Source: Desulfobotulus alkaliphilus
GTDB lineage: Bacteria > Desulfobacterota > Desulfobacteria > Desulfobacterales > ASO4-4
NCBI RefSeq assembly: GCF_007830435.1
Contig: NZ_VLLC01000024.1
Location: 1-53,315 of the forward strand
Direction: 5' to 3'
DNA: 53,315 bases
Positions 8,515 to 17,734 of this stretch are shown here, in pieces. The notes below the pieces were generated by a model. It had not been told where the DNA came from. It ran no database searches and saw only the letters and a program-made list of their open reading frames with translations. The number at the start of each line of letters is the position of its first letter. The first letter of the stretch is position 1. The translations under genes and the position numbers were made by a program.

Positions 8515-9928
8515 CAGCCTGCCATGGACATGCAAGGACATTCTGGACGCCACAGGCGCTGACCTCCTTTCCGGCAAAGGAGAAAACCTTTTTTCCGCCA
8601 TTGCCACGGATTCCAGAAAAGACCTGCAAGGGGCTCTCTTTGTGGCATTAAAGGGAGAGAACCACGACGGTCATGATTTTTTAGAAAAGGCTCTGGCTGC
8701 AGGCTGTGCAGGCATTCTCATGGAAAAAACCCGCTGGCATGAAGTCCGTTATCTTTTCAGGGATAAAACGGCTTCCGTCTTCGGTGTGGAGAATACACTG
8801 AAAGCCCTGGGCCAGCTGGCCCGTCACCGTCTTTCCCTGTGCGGTTCAAAGGTACTGGCTGTCACAGGCTCCAACGGCAAAACCAGCACCAAGGAAATGC
8901 TGGGCTGCATTTTCCGCACAGCCGGTCCCTGCCTTGTTACGGAGGGGAATTTCAACAATGAAATCGGACTCCCCCTGACCCTTTTCCGGCTAAAACCCCA
9001 TGATAAATGGGCCATTCTGGAGCTGGGCATGAACCATCCCGGAGAAATGGAAAGGCTTTCTGCCATCTGCCAGCCAGACATGGCCATCATCACCCGCATT
9101 GCACCGGCGCACCTGGAAGGGCTGGGTTCCGTGGAAGGGGTGGCAAGGGCCAAGGGAGAAATCCTCTGCCACATGAAAAAGGGCAGCCGTCTCCTGATTA
9201 ACGGATCGGACCCCAACTCAGAACGTATCCCCCTGAAAGAAGGCATTGAGACCTTACGTTTTGGCAGGCATGCCGATTGTGATTATTCCATGGAAAACCT
9301 TAACTGCCACGCAAAGGGTTCATCCTTTACCCTGCACATAAAAAATGCTTCCCCCCTTGCCATTCACCTGAACGTCCCCGGTGCCATGATGGCAGAAAAC
9401 GCCATGGCAGCAGCAGCGGCAGCCTTAATCGCTGGCATACCTGAAGACATGGTGCAGGAAGGCCTTGCATCCTTCAGGGGTTTTTCCGGTCGTTTTCAGC
9501 CCCTTGCAACGGAAACCGGATTTATCATCATCAATGACACCTACAACGCCAACCCCGACTCCATGGAAGCGGCCCTGACCCAGACAGTGCGCATGGCAGA
9601 CAGGGGCAGAAGCTTTGCCGTTCTGGGCAGCATGGGGGAGCTGGGAAAAGATGCCGCAGCCCTGCACCGCCATGTGGGAGCGCTGGCTGCCCAAAAAGGC
9701 ATCCATGCCCTTTATGTCTGCGGTCCCCACGGAAAGGACTTTGCCGAAGGTGCCCGCAGCGCAGGAATGAAAAATATTGTCTGCGAGGATAAAGACAGGC
9801 TTGCGGCCATGATTTTTCCGGAACTGAAACCTTCAGACCGGGTTCTTGTAAAAGGTTCGCGCTCCATGACCATGGAAAGCGTTGTGGATCAACTGCTACA
9901 GGCTGCACGTACAGCTCAGGGGAAATAA
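8507..9928 (+). CDS. murF: UDP-MurNAc-tripeptide:D-Ala-D-Ala ligase
   Basis: Encodes 473 residues. It attaches D-Ala-D-Ala to the UDP-MurNAc-tripeptide. VTGSNGKTSTKEML is the ATP-binding loop; ELGMNHPGEM, IINDTYNANPDSM and VLGSMGELG are MurF family motifs. The frame is open far upstream (to 8156), but that stretch overlaps murE in another frame; the start at 8507 (MPDSLPWT) has AAAGGAG about 10 bases upstream and gives the family length. It overlaps murE by 8 nt and lies 6 nt before mraY. No ddl gene is present in the cluster, so D-Ala-D-Ala must be made elsewhere. Confidence 0.95.
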   Translation: MPDSLPWTCKDILDATGADLLSGKGENLFSAIATDSRKDLQGALFVALKGENHDGHDFLEKALAAGCAGILMEKTRWHEVRYLFRDKTASVFGVENTLKALGQLARHRLSLCGSKVLAVTGSNGKTSTKEMLGCIFRTAGPCLVTEGNFNNEIGLPLTLFRLKPHDKWAILELGMNHPGEMERLSAICQPDMAIITRIAPAHLEGLGSVEGVARAKGEILCHMKKGSRLLINGSDPNSERIPLKEGIETLRFGRHADCDYSMENLNCHAKGSSFTLHIKNASPLAIHLNVPGAMMAENAMAAAAAALIAGIPEDMVQEGLASFRGFSGRFQPLATETGFIIINDTYNANPDSMEAALTQTVRMADRGRSFAVLGSMGELGKDAAALHRHVGALAAQKGIHALYVCGPHGKDFAEGARSAGMKNIVCEDKDRLAAMIFPELKPSDRVLVKGSRSMTMESVVDQLLQAARTAQGK

Positions 9929-9934
9929 CCATCC

Positions 9935-11014
9935 ATGCTCTATCACCTGCTTTATCCTCTGCATACCTGGCTTTCTGCACTGAATGTATTCCGCTACATC
10001 AGTTTCAGAACCATCTATGCCACCATGACCGCCCTGCTGATCTGTATTCTGCTGGGACACTGGGCCATAAAAAAACTGAAAGCCATGCAGGTGGGGCAGT
10101 ATATCCGGGAAGAAGGACCCAAATCCCATCAGAGCAAGGCAGGTACCCCCACCATGGGCGGCCTCCTCATTCTGTTTGCCATTACAGGTGCCACCCTGCT
10201 TTGGGTGGATCTTAAGAATCTGTACCTCTGGATAGCCCTGCTCACCACTCTGGGGTTCGGACTCATCGGCTTTGTGGATGACTGGCTCATGCAGGTGAAA
10301 AAACACAACACGGGCCTTTCCTCCACCAATAAGTTTCTGCTTCAGGTTCTGCTTGCCCTCATGGCATCCATACTCATTTATCTCATGCCGGATTTTGATA
10401 CCCGGGTCACCTTTCCCTTCTTTAAAAATTTCAGCCCGGATCTGGGTATCGGCTATATTTTCTTTGCCACTTTTATCATTGTGGGTGCCTCCAATGCGGT
10501 CAACCTCACCGACGGCCTTGACGGGCTGGCCATCGGCCCTGTGACCATTGCCGCCGTCACCTTCACCATTTTTGCCTACATTGCCGGGCACTGGGGACTG
10601 GCCTCCTACCTGCAGGTGCCCTTTGTCAATGGTGCGGGAGAACTGGCCATCCTCTGTGGTGCCGTGGCCGGTGCCGGTCTGGGCTTTCTCTGGTTCAACA
10701 GCCATCCTGCCCAGGTCTTCATGGGGGATGTGGGCTCCCTGCCCCTGGGGGCCTTTTTAGGGGTGGTTGCGGTCATCACCAAACAGGAGCTGCTCCTTGT
10801 GATTGTGGGCGGTATTTTTGTCATGGAAGCCATCTCCGTTATCCTGCAGGTGGGATATTTTAAAATGACCGGGGGCAAAAGAATTTTCCGCATGGCCCCC
10901 CTGCACCATCATTTTGAACTGAAAGGGTGGAAGGAATCCAAAATCACCGTACGTTTCTGGATTATCGCCATCATTCTGGCCCTTGTGGCCGTGAGCACCC
11001 TCAAGATACGTTAG
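9935..11014 (+). CDS. mraY: Phospho-MurNAc-pentapeptide translocase (lipid I synthase)
   Basis: Encodes 359 residues with about ten membrane spans, the usual size for MraY. It moves phospho-MurNAc-pentapeptide onto undecaprenyl phosphate at the inner membrane to make lipid I. Seen motifs: [41 protein letters not shown] and MAPLHHHFE, including the aspartates and histidines of the active site. Starts with ATG six bases after murF. In order with murF and murD as in most dcw clusters. Confidence 0.96.
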   Translation: MLYHLLYPLHTWLSALNVFRYISFRTIYATMTALLICILLGHWAIKKLKAMQVGQYIREEGPKSHQSKAGTPTMGGLLILFAITGATLLWVDLKNLYLWIALLTTLGFGLIGFVDDWLMQVKKHNTGLSSTNKFLLQVLLALMASILIYLMPDFDTRVTFPFFKNFSPDLGIGYIFFATFIIVGASNAVNLTDGLDGLAIGPVTIAAVTFTIFAYIAGHWGLASYLQVPFVNGAGELAILCGAVAGAGLGFLWFNSHPAQVFMGDVGSLPLGAFLGVVAVITKQELLLVIVGGIFVMEAISVILQVGYFKMTGGKRIFRMAPLHHHFELKGWKESKITVRFWIIAIILALVAVSTLKIR

Positions 11015-11025
11015 GACCAGATTCC

Positions 11026-12351
11026 ATGCCTTCTTCATCACTTAAACATGCCATTGTCATCGGGCTCGGTATTTCGGGTATGGCCGCAGTACGCCTTCTC
11101 AAAAGCCAGGGCTGCCGTGTTACGGGCATGGATGAAAGGGCTGGCAGGTCAGATTATCAGGAAATCCCCGATGCCTTCATCCCCATGATCTGTCCGGAAA
11201 CGCTCCTTGGGGCGGATCTGATCATCCTCAGCCCCGGAGTGGATCCCAGGCGTCCGGAACTGGAAAAGGCCAGACAGAAAAAAATTCCCGTGATCGGAGA
11301 GCTGGCCCTCGGCCTGCGGCAGCTCACGCTTCCCTTTGTGGCCATCACGGGGACCAATGGCAAAAGTACGGTTACCGAACTTGTCGGTGCCATGCTGACA
11401 GCCTCGGGCAAAAAGGTGTTTACGGGTGGCAATCTGGGACTTCCCCTCTGTGATTTTGTTCTTCAGGGATGCCCTGCGGACATTGCCGTGCTGGAAGTTT
11501 CCAGTTTTCAACTGGATACCCTGGAATCCTTTACACCCGATGTGGCCGTACTCCTGAACATCAGCCCGGATCATCTGGACCGTTACCCGGACATGGCCGC
11601 CTATGCCACATCCAAGGCAAGAATTTTTAAGGACATGAAAAAGGGGATAGCCGTTCTCAACCACAAAGACCCCACAGTCCGGGCCATAGGGGAAAAGCTG
11701 TCCCTTACCACCCACTGGTATGACAGGGAAAAGGACGGAACAGGCATCCGGGAAAAAGGCCTCATCCTTGAAAACGGCAAGGTTCTTGATTTGAGCCATT
11801 TCCCCCTGCCCGGTCGCCATAACCTTGAAAATCTCGCAGCCGCCCTGCTGACGGCAAAGGCGGCCGGTGCCACGGAAGAAGGCATGGAAAAGGCCATTGG
11901 AAACTTCTGCGGATTAGAGCACCGCATGACACCCGTGGGCAGTATCCGCGGCATCCCCTGCTACGACGACTCCAAGGCCACCAACATGGACGCCGTGTGC
12001 AGGGCCCTTTCTGCCTTCAAGCGTGACGTGGTCCTCATCATGGGTGGCAGGGACAAGGGCGGAGATTACAGGGCCATGGAAGAAAGTGTGCGCAGATATG
12101 CCCGAAGTCTTATCCTCATGGGCGAAGCCGCCGATGCCATTGAGCAGGCCCTCGGACATATGGTCCCATGCAGGCGGGCAAAAGATATGGAAGATGCGGT
12201 AAAGAAAGCCGTACAGGCAGCGGACAGCCAGACCCCCATCCTGCTTTCACCGGCCTGTTCCAGCTTTGACATGTTCAGGGATTATAAAGACAGGGGAATG
12301 CAGTTCCGCAGGGCCGTGGTCCGTTTTGCCGCAGAGGAGGTGCTTCCATGA
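11026..12351 (+). CDS. murD: UDP-MurNAc-L-Ala:D-glutamate ligase
   Basis: Encodes 441 residues. It adds D-glutamate to UDP-MurNAc-L-Ala. The N-terminal GLGISGMAAVRLL is the Rossmann-like UDP-binding part, AITGTNGKSTVTEL the ATP loop, and NISPDHLDRY, YDDSKATNMDA and LSPACSSFDMF are characteristic of MurD. The start at 11026 follows mraY by 11 nt; the longer in-frame version from 10927 would overlap mraY. The last four bases overlap ftsW. Confidence 0.95.
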   Translation: MPSSSLKHAIVIGLGISGMAAVRLLKSQGCRVTGMDERAGRSDYQEIPDAFIPMICPETLLGADLIILSPGVDPRRPELEKARQKKIPVIGELALGLRQLTLPFVAITGTNGKSTVTELVGAMLTASGKKVFTGGNLGLPLCDFVLQGCPADIAVLEVSSFQLDTLESFTPDVAVLLNISPDHLDRYPDMAAYATSKARIFKDMKKGIAVLNHKDPTVRAIGEKLSLTTHWYDREKDGTGIREKGLILENGKVLDLSHFPLPGRHNLENLAAALLTAKAAGATEEGMEKAIGNFCGLEHRMTPVGSIRGIPCYDDSKATNMDAVCRALSAFKRDVVLIMGGRDKGGDYRAMEESVRRYARSLILMGEAADAIEQALGHMVPCRRAKDMEDAVKKAVQAADSQTPILLSPACSSFDMFRDYKDRGMQFRRAVVRFAAEEVLP

Positions 12352-13466
12352 AAACGACCTTCGACCATAAAGGGAAATTCAGGGAAGACCCCTGGCTATG
12401 GGCCCCCCTTCTCATCCTTATGGGCACCGGCCTTGTCATGGTTTACAGTGCCAGTGCCTCAAGGGCTGCACTGAGCTTTGGCTCGGAATACCATTTTATC
12501 TTCCGTCAGGCCATTTATATGACTGCCGGTCTTGCCGCCCTCTTTATCTTCCGCATCTTCCCCTACCGCTTTCTTGCCGGGCTGGCCTACCCCATTCTGG
12601 GCCTTGCCCTTCTTTTTCTTGCGGCGGTTCTTTTCAGTGATTACGGCCATAAAGCCGGTGGTGCCCAAAGGTGGCTGATCCTTGGGGGCATCAGTTTTCA
12701 GCCATCCGAATTTGCCAAGTATGCCCTCATCATTTACATGGCCTACTCCCTGAACAAAAAGCACGAACAGATAAAAAATTTTACCATTGGTTTTCTACCC
12801 CACTTTGTTGTACTTTCTTTCTTCGCTATCCTGCTGATACAGCAGCCGGATTTCGGGTCCATTCTGATTCTCATGGCCCTGGCCTGGATTCTCATGTTTC
12901 TCGCCGGTGTCCCCTTCCTTCACCTAGCCTGGCCCGTTATCCCCCTGGGGGCTTTTTTTACATGGATAATATACACAGCACCCTACCGCATGCGCAGGAT
13001 CTTAAGCTTCACCGATCCCTGGGCCCACGCACAGGATGAGGGGTATCAGGTATCCCGGGCCCTGATGGCCTTTGGCAACGGCGGTCCCCTGGGACAGGGA
13101 TTGGGAAATGGACGCATGAAAATGGAGTATATACCTGAATCCCATACAGATTTTATCTTTGCCGTCATTGGTGAGGAAACCGGTCTCTGGGGAGTCTGCA
13201 TGGTCCTTAGCCTCTTTGCCATTCTTTTCTGGCGGGGTATGCAGGTATCCATGGCCGCACCGGACCGTTTCGGCCTCTATCTGGGAACGGGCATTGCCGT
13301 GGCCCTTGCCATGCAGGTTCTCATCAACACGGGTGTAACACTGGGGATGCTGCCGCCAAAGGGGCTTACCCTGCCCTTTCTCAGCTATGGCGGCACTTCC
13401 CTTGTGGTCAATCTCGCTGCCATGGGTATTTTAATGAATATTGCCGCCTCAAGGAGCAAAGCATGA
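12348..13466 (+). CDS. ftsW: FtsW, septal peptidoglycan glycosyltransferase (SEDS family)
   Basis: Encodes 372 residues with about ten membrane spans. FtsW polymerises lipid II at the septum together with FtsI. Family marks include MVYSASAS near the N terminus, GGAQRWLILGGISFQPSE(F), QQPDFGS, and the C-terminal TGVTLGMLPPKGLTLPFLSYGG block. Overlaps murD and murG by 4 nt each, which suggests coupled translation. Confidence 0.95.
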   Translation: MKTTFDHKGKFREDPWLWAPLLILMGTGLVMVYSASASRAALSFGSEYHFIFRQAIYMTAGLAALFIFRIFPYRFLAGLAYPILGLALLFLAAVLFSDYGHKAGGAQRWLILGGISFQPSEFAKYALIIYMAYSLNKKHEQIKNFTIGFLPHFVVLSFFAILLIQQPDFGSILILMALAWILMFLAGVPFLHLAWPVIPLGAFFTWIIYTAPYRMRRILSFTDPWAHAQDEGYQVSRALMAFGNGGPLGQGLGNGRMKMEYIPESHTDFIFAVIGEETGLWGVCMVLSLFAILFWRGMQVSMAAPDRFGLYLGTGIAVALAMQVLINTGVTLGMLPPKGLTLPFLSYGGTSLVVNLAAMGILMNIAASRSKA

Positions 13467-14560
13467 ACGCAGAAAGCAATACCCGCCGCCTTCTCATTGC
13501 TGGTGGCGGAACCGGAGGGCACCTTTTCCCTGCCCTTGCCATTGCAGAAGAATTCCTTGCCCGGTCTGAAAAAAACAGGGTGCTGTTTGTCAATGCCGGC
13601 AGACCTCTGGACCATAAAATCCTCGATGGCCGGGGAATGCCCCACCAGACCATCACCGTTTCCGGCTTAAAGGGTATGGGATTTTTCCATAAGATCAAAG
13701 TGATGGGCGGCTTTCCTCTGGCCGTGAAAAAAGCTGCGGATATTCTGCGCTCCTTCCGGCCCCATGTGCTGCTTTCCGTTGGCGGGTACAGTGCAGCACC
13801 TGCGGCTCTGGCCGCAAAAATGATGGGGATTCCCGTCATCATCCATGAGCAGAACAGGCTGCCCGGCCTGACCACCCGCCTCCTCAGCCCCATGGCTGCC
13901 GAAGTACATGTCTCCTTTCCCGGAACCCCCCTTAAAACAGCGGGTAAAAAAATTCGCCTCACAGGAAATCCTGTGCGCCGGGAGCTTGTGGCATGCCGGA
14001 AAAAAAGGAGAAAAACAGGAGACAGCCTGAATCTGCTCATCCTTGGTGGCAGCCAGGGAGCAAGGGGACTGAACCGGGCTGTGTGTAAAGCCCTCCCCAT
14101 GCTGAAAGGACTGCCCATCCGGGTGGTTCACCAGACAGGCAGCGCCGATTTTGAAGAAGTCAGCCAGCATTATCATGGACTGGGTATGAAGGCTGAAATT
14201 ATTCCCTTTATCGAAGACATGGTTTCCTGCTATGCAGGGGCGGATCTTGTGCTTTCCAGAGCAGGAGCCACAACCGTTGCAGAGCTTGCTGCCGCAGGAC
14301 TGGGAGCCATTTTCATCCCCTTCCCCCATGCTGCGGACAACCATCAGTATCATAATGCCAAAGCCATGGCCGAAGCCGGTGCAGCCGTAATTTTTGAAGA
14401 GGACAGGCGGACATCTGAACTTTTAGTGGCAACCCTGTCGGCCTGTGCAGAAGACCCGGATACCACAGAGAAAATGGCCGGGGCGGCCCTTGGTCTTTCA
14501 CGCCCTGATGCGGCAGAAACCCTAACCAGTGCCATTATGGCCCATATGTCAGGGGTATAA
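13463..14560 (+). CDS. murG: Lipid II synthase (UDP-GlcNAc:MurNAc-pentapeptide GlcNAc transferase)
   Basis: Encodes 365 residues, the usual MurG length. It adds GlcNAc to lipid I on the inner face of the membrane. Seen: the N-terminal glycine loop GGGTGGHLFPALA, SVGGYSAAPAALAA, IHEQNRLPG, ILGGSQGARGLN and SRAGATTVAELAAAG with the following FPHAADNHQ. Glycosyltransferase family 28. It overlaps ftsW by 4 nt and is 4 nt from murC. Confidence 0.96.
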   Translation: MNAESNTRRLLIAGGGTGGHLFPALAIAEEFLARSEKNRVLFVNAGRPLDHKILDGRGMPHQTITVSGLKGMGFFHKIKVMGGFPLAVKKAADILRSFRPHVLLSVGGYSAAPAALAAKMMGIPVIIHEQNRLPGLTTRLLSPMAAEVHVSFPGTPLKTAGKKIRLTGNPVRRELVACRKKRRKTGDSLNLLILGGSQGARGLNRAVCKALPMLKGLPIRVVHQTGSADFEEVSQHYHGLGMKAEIIPFIEDMVSCYAGADLVLSRAGATTVAELAAAGLGAIFIPFPHAADNHQYHNAKAMAEAGAAVIFEEDRRTSELLVATLSACAEDPDTTEKMAGAALGLSRPDAAETLTSAIMAHMSGV

Positions 14561-14564
14561 TTTT

Positions 14565-15950
14565 ATGTATCAGAAAACCTATCATATTCACTTCGTGGGC
14601 ATTGGCGGCATTGGCATGAGCGGCATCGCCGAACTGCTCCTCAACCTGGGTTACAGGGTGTCGGGCTCGGACCTTGTTTCTTCGGATATCACCCGCAGGC
14701 TGGCTTCCCTGGGCGGACATATTTTTCAGGGCCATGGGGCTTCTCAGGTAGAAAACGCCGACGTGGTGGTTATTTCTTCGGCCATAGGCAAAGACAATCC
14801 GGAAATACTCCGGGCAAGGGAAAAATCCATCCCCGTCATCCCCAGGGCAGAAATGCTGGCGGAGCTGATGCGCCTGAAGTACGGGGTTGCCATTGCAGGC
14901 GCCCACGGAAAGACCACCACCACCAATCTCATGGCTGCGGTACTGGCTGAGGGCGGTCTTGACCCCACCATTATCATCGGTGGCAAACTGAAAAGCTCAG
15001 GCACCAACGCCCGCCTTGGCGAAGGGGATTTTCTTGTGGCAGAAGCCGATGAATCCGACGGCTCCTTTCTCCGCATGAGCCCGGCCATTGCCGTTGTGAC
15101 CAACATTGATCTGGAGCATCTGGATCATTATAAAGACATAGAGGAAATTAAAACGGCCTTTACGGAATTCATCAACAAGGTGCCCTTTTATGGTATGGGA
15201 GTTGTCTGTTTAGACAATGAACATGTACAGAATATCATTCCCCGCATAGGAAAACGTTTTATCACCTACGGTCTTTCGAGGCAGGCGGACTACCGGGCAA
15301 AGGATATCCGCAATGAAGGCATGAAAAATCGTTTTACGGTCCTGCACCATGGCAGAATTCTGGGAGATATCACCCTGAATCTTCCGGGACGGCACAATGT
15401 CACCAACGCACTGGCAGCCATTGCCACAGGCTGTGAGCTTTCCATTGATTTTAATCAGATCCGCAAAGCGCTGGAACAGATTTCAGGCGTTGCCAGACGC
15501 ATGGAAATCAAAGCGGAAATCAATGGCATCACCATCATGGATGATTACGGCCATCATCCCACGGAAATTCGGACAACCCTTGAGGCCGTTCGGGAAAGTT
15601 ACCCGGACAGACGGCTGGTTGTCGTTTTTCAACCCCACAGGTATTCAAGAACAGCAGCCCTTTTTGATGATTTTACAAGGGCTTTTTATGAATCCGATGC
15701 CCTGTTCATGCTTCCCGTTTACGGAGCAGGGGAATCCCCCATCGCGGGAGTGACAGGCATGCGTCTCTGTGAGGGTGTCAAGGCCCATGGACACCGGCAG
15801 GTTGTCTGTGTGGCGGAAAACAGCGACCCGGTGTCCCTGCTTCAGGATTTTGTGCAAAAAGGGGATGTGGTCCTGACCCTTGGTGCCGGCAATGTATACA
15901 AAACCGGTGAAAATCTGGCGGAGGTACTTTCCCGTGCAGCAGCCGCCTGA
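14565..15950 (+). CDS. murC: UDP-MurNAc:L-alanine ligase
   Basis: Encodes 461 residues. It adds the first amino acid of the stem peptide. HFVGIGGIGMSGIAELL is the N-terminal nucleotide-binding segment, GAHGKTTTTNL the ATP loop, EADESDGSF and DDYGHHPTEI are MurC-specific motifs, and FQPHRYSRT follows. I chose ATG 14565 (MYQKTYHIHFVG) since it gives the family's N terminus; an upstream in-frame start at 14529 lies within murG. Its 3' end overlaps the start of murB by 17 nt. Confidence 0.95.
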   Translation: MYQKTYHIHFVGIGGIGMSGIAELLLNLGYRVSGSDLVSSDITRRLASLGGHIFQGHGASQVENADVVVISSAIGKDNPEILRAREKSIPVIPRAEMLAELMRLKYGVAIAGAHGKTTTTNLMAAVLAEGGLDPTIIIGGKLKSSGTNARLGEGDFLVAEADESDGSFLRMSPAIAVVTNIDLEHLDHYKDIEEIKTAFTEFINKVPFYGMGVVCLDNEHVQNIIPRIGKRFITYGLSRQADYRAKDIRNEGMKNRFTVLHHGRILGDITLNLPGRHNVTNALAAIATGCELSIDFNQIRKALEQISGVARRMEIKAEINGITIMDDYGHHPTEIRTTLEAVRESYPDRRLVVVFQPHRYSRTAALFDDFTRAFYESDALFMLPVYGAGESPIAGVTGMRLCEGVKAHGHRQVVCVAENSDPVSLLQDFVQKGDVVLTLGAGNVYKTGENLAEVLSRAAAA

Positions 15951-16869
15951 CTACCATAAACTCATATCCAGATTTCCCGGTGTTTTCAGGGAAAACGAAA
16001 CCCTTGCCGCCCACAGCCGTTTCCGGGTGGGAGGACCTGCGGATCTCTTCTGCTGTCCGGAAGATATCCTCACCCTGACAAAAATCATGGCAGCAGCAAA
16101 AGAGGGGGATATTCCTGTATTCATCATGGGTGGGGGTACCAACCTCCTCATACGGGATGGCGGCCTGCGGGGGCTTGTGGTGAGGCTTGGCAATGGATTC
16201 AAGTATATCCGCACCGAAGGCAGGCAGCTCATTGCAGGATGTGCGGCCAAGCTTCCCAGGGCCTGTCTCCATGCCGCAGGCCAGGGACTGACCGGGCTTG
16301 AAAGCCTTGCTGGCATCCCCGGAACCGTGGGAGGCGCCATTGCCATGAATGCAGGCACACCGGAAGGAGCCGCCTGCGAACGTCTGGAGAGCCTTGTCGT
16401 TTGTGAAAAAGATGGCCATGTCCATACCCTGAAAGGGGAAGACTTTACCTTCGGGTACCGTCATTTTCACTGGAAGGACGGCACCCCTGTGGAAAACCGT
16501 ATTCTTCTGGAAGCCCGCTGGCTGCTGGACACCGGCAATGCAGCGTTTCTGAAGCATAAAATCCGCTCCTCCCTGATCCGGCGCAAGGCCAGCCAGCCTG
16601 TGGATGCGGCTTCTGCCGGGTGTATTTTTAAAAACCCCCTGCCCGACCTTCCCGCAGGCCGCCTCATTGATGAGGCCGGGCTCAAAGGAATGCAGCGGGG
16701 CGGGGCCATGGTTTCCAGAAGGCATGCCAACTTCATTGTCAATCGGGGAAAGGCCCGGGCCGCAGATATCCTTTCCCTGATGACATGGATACAGCAGGAA
16801 ATCATGGATACCCATGGTATCACCCTGGAAAGGGAGGTCCGCATTGTCGGTGAAAACACGCCGTGCTGA
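15934..16869 (+). CDS. murB: UDP-N-acetylenolpyruvoylglucosamine reductase
   Basis: Encodes about 311 residues. This FAD enzyme reduces UDP-GlcNAc-enolpyruvate to UDP-MurNAc. Family motifs: HSRFRVGGPADLF, MGGGTNLLIRDGG (FAD binding), GIPGTVGGAIAMNAG, FGYRHFHWK, AGCIFKNP and SRRHANFIVN. I choose GTG at 15934, which has GGAGG nine bases upstream and starts the protein near its conserved region; an ATG at 15880 in the same frame would overlap murC by 71 nt and lacks a good ribosome site. The 3' end overlaps ftsQ. Confidence 0.92.
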   Translation: MQQPPDYHKLISRFPGVFRENETLAAHSRFRVGGPADLFCCPEDILTLTKIMAAAKEGDIPVFIMGGGTNLLIRDGGLRGLVVRLGNGFKYIRTEGRQLIAGCAAKLPRACLHAAGQGLTGLESLAGIPGTVGGAIAMNAGTPEGAACERLESLVVCEKDGHVHTLKGEDFTFGYRHFHWKDGTPVENRILLEARWLLDTGNAAFLKHKIRSSLIRRKASQPVDAASAGCIFKNPLPDLPAGRLIDEAGLKGMQRGGAMVSRRHANFIVNRGKARAADILSLMTWIQQEIMDTHGITLEREVRIVGENTPC

Positions 16870-17704
16870 GGGCATTTCCGGGAAAAAAGGGCATAAAAAA
16901 ACAAAGCCCAACCGCAGAGTCAAAGATCCTGCGGTATCTCCACTGCGTCTGGGGACAAAAAAAATCTTTCCATGGGTATGGCGCAGCGCAGCCCTTTTAG
17001 TGCTGAGCCTTGTGATGATTTTTATCCATGATACCCTGACGCAGTCGGCTTTTTTTGAAATTCGGGATATCCGGATAAAGGGCAACGAAGGGATAGAGCA
17101 GGCAGCCATACTGGAACAGATCGCAATTCCAGAAAACAGCAACCTGCTCAGTCTGAATCTGAGGCTGGTCAGGCTCAGACTGGAAAGCCACCCCTGGATT
17201 CATCGGGCAGCCGTGAACAGGAAACTTCCCGGCTCCCTTGAAATAGAAATCAGGGAAGAGGAGCCCTTTGCCATGCTCAGCCCCACACCGGACCGGCGTA
17301 CAGCTTTCTGGGCAGACAGCACCGGCCGGATTTTCAAGGAGGTTACAGAAGAAGATCCCAAAAACTATCCGGCCATTATGGGCCTGCCCCTTGCGGACAC
17401 AAAGGAAAATGCCCTGTGGTTTGGCAGAGCAAAAAGCCTGCTGTCGCTCCTGCAGGGTCCACCCCATCCACTGCTTGAAAAGGATACCACCTTTTTCCTC
17501 TGGGTGGATCCTGACATGGGTCTGGGGCTGGCAGATACGGAAATGGCTTCACAGATCTTCTTCGGTTTTTCCGATTATGCGGCAAAAACCCGGAGACTTC
17601 GTATCCTGCTCCAGTACCGGAAGGTGCAGGATCAGACAGAGTCCATGGATACCATCGATCTCGTCCGGCCTGACCGGGTGGTCGTTATACCGGCTGCAGC
17701 CTGA
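16850..17704 (+). CDS. ftsQ: Cell division protein FtsQ
   Basis: Encodes about 284 residues: a basic cytoplasmic head, one membrane span (around VWRSAALLVLSLVMIFI), a POTRA domain beginning FEIRDIRIKGNEGI, and the FtsQ domain with HPWIHRAAVNRKLPGSLEIEIREEEPFA. FtsQ scaffolds the divisome through FtsL and FtsB. The start is uncertain: GTG 16850 and TTG 16844 are both possible, with AGGGAGG at 16831-16837; TTG has the better spacing and GTG the better codon. It begins inside murB and precedes ftsA by 30 nt. Confidence 0.88.
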   Translation: MKTRRAEGISGKKGHKKTKPNRRVKDPAVSPLRLGTKKIFPWVWRSAALLVLSLVMIFIHDTLTQSAFFEIRDIRIKGNEGIEQAAILEQIAIPENSNLLSLNLRLVRLRLESHPWIHRAAVNRKLPGSLEIEIREEEPFAMLSPTPDRRTAFWADSTGRIFKEVTEEDPKNYPAIMGLPLADTKENALWFGRAKSLLSLLQGPPHPLLEKDTTFFLWVDPDMGLGLADTEMASQIFFGFSDYAAKTRRLRILLQYRKVQDQTESMDTIDLVRPDRVVVIPAAA

Positions 17705-17734
17705 AGGCCTGCCGGCAGAAAAAAGGAGGGACGC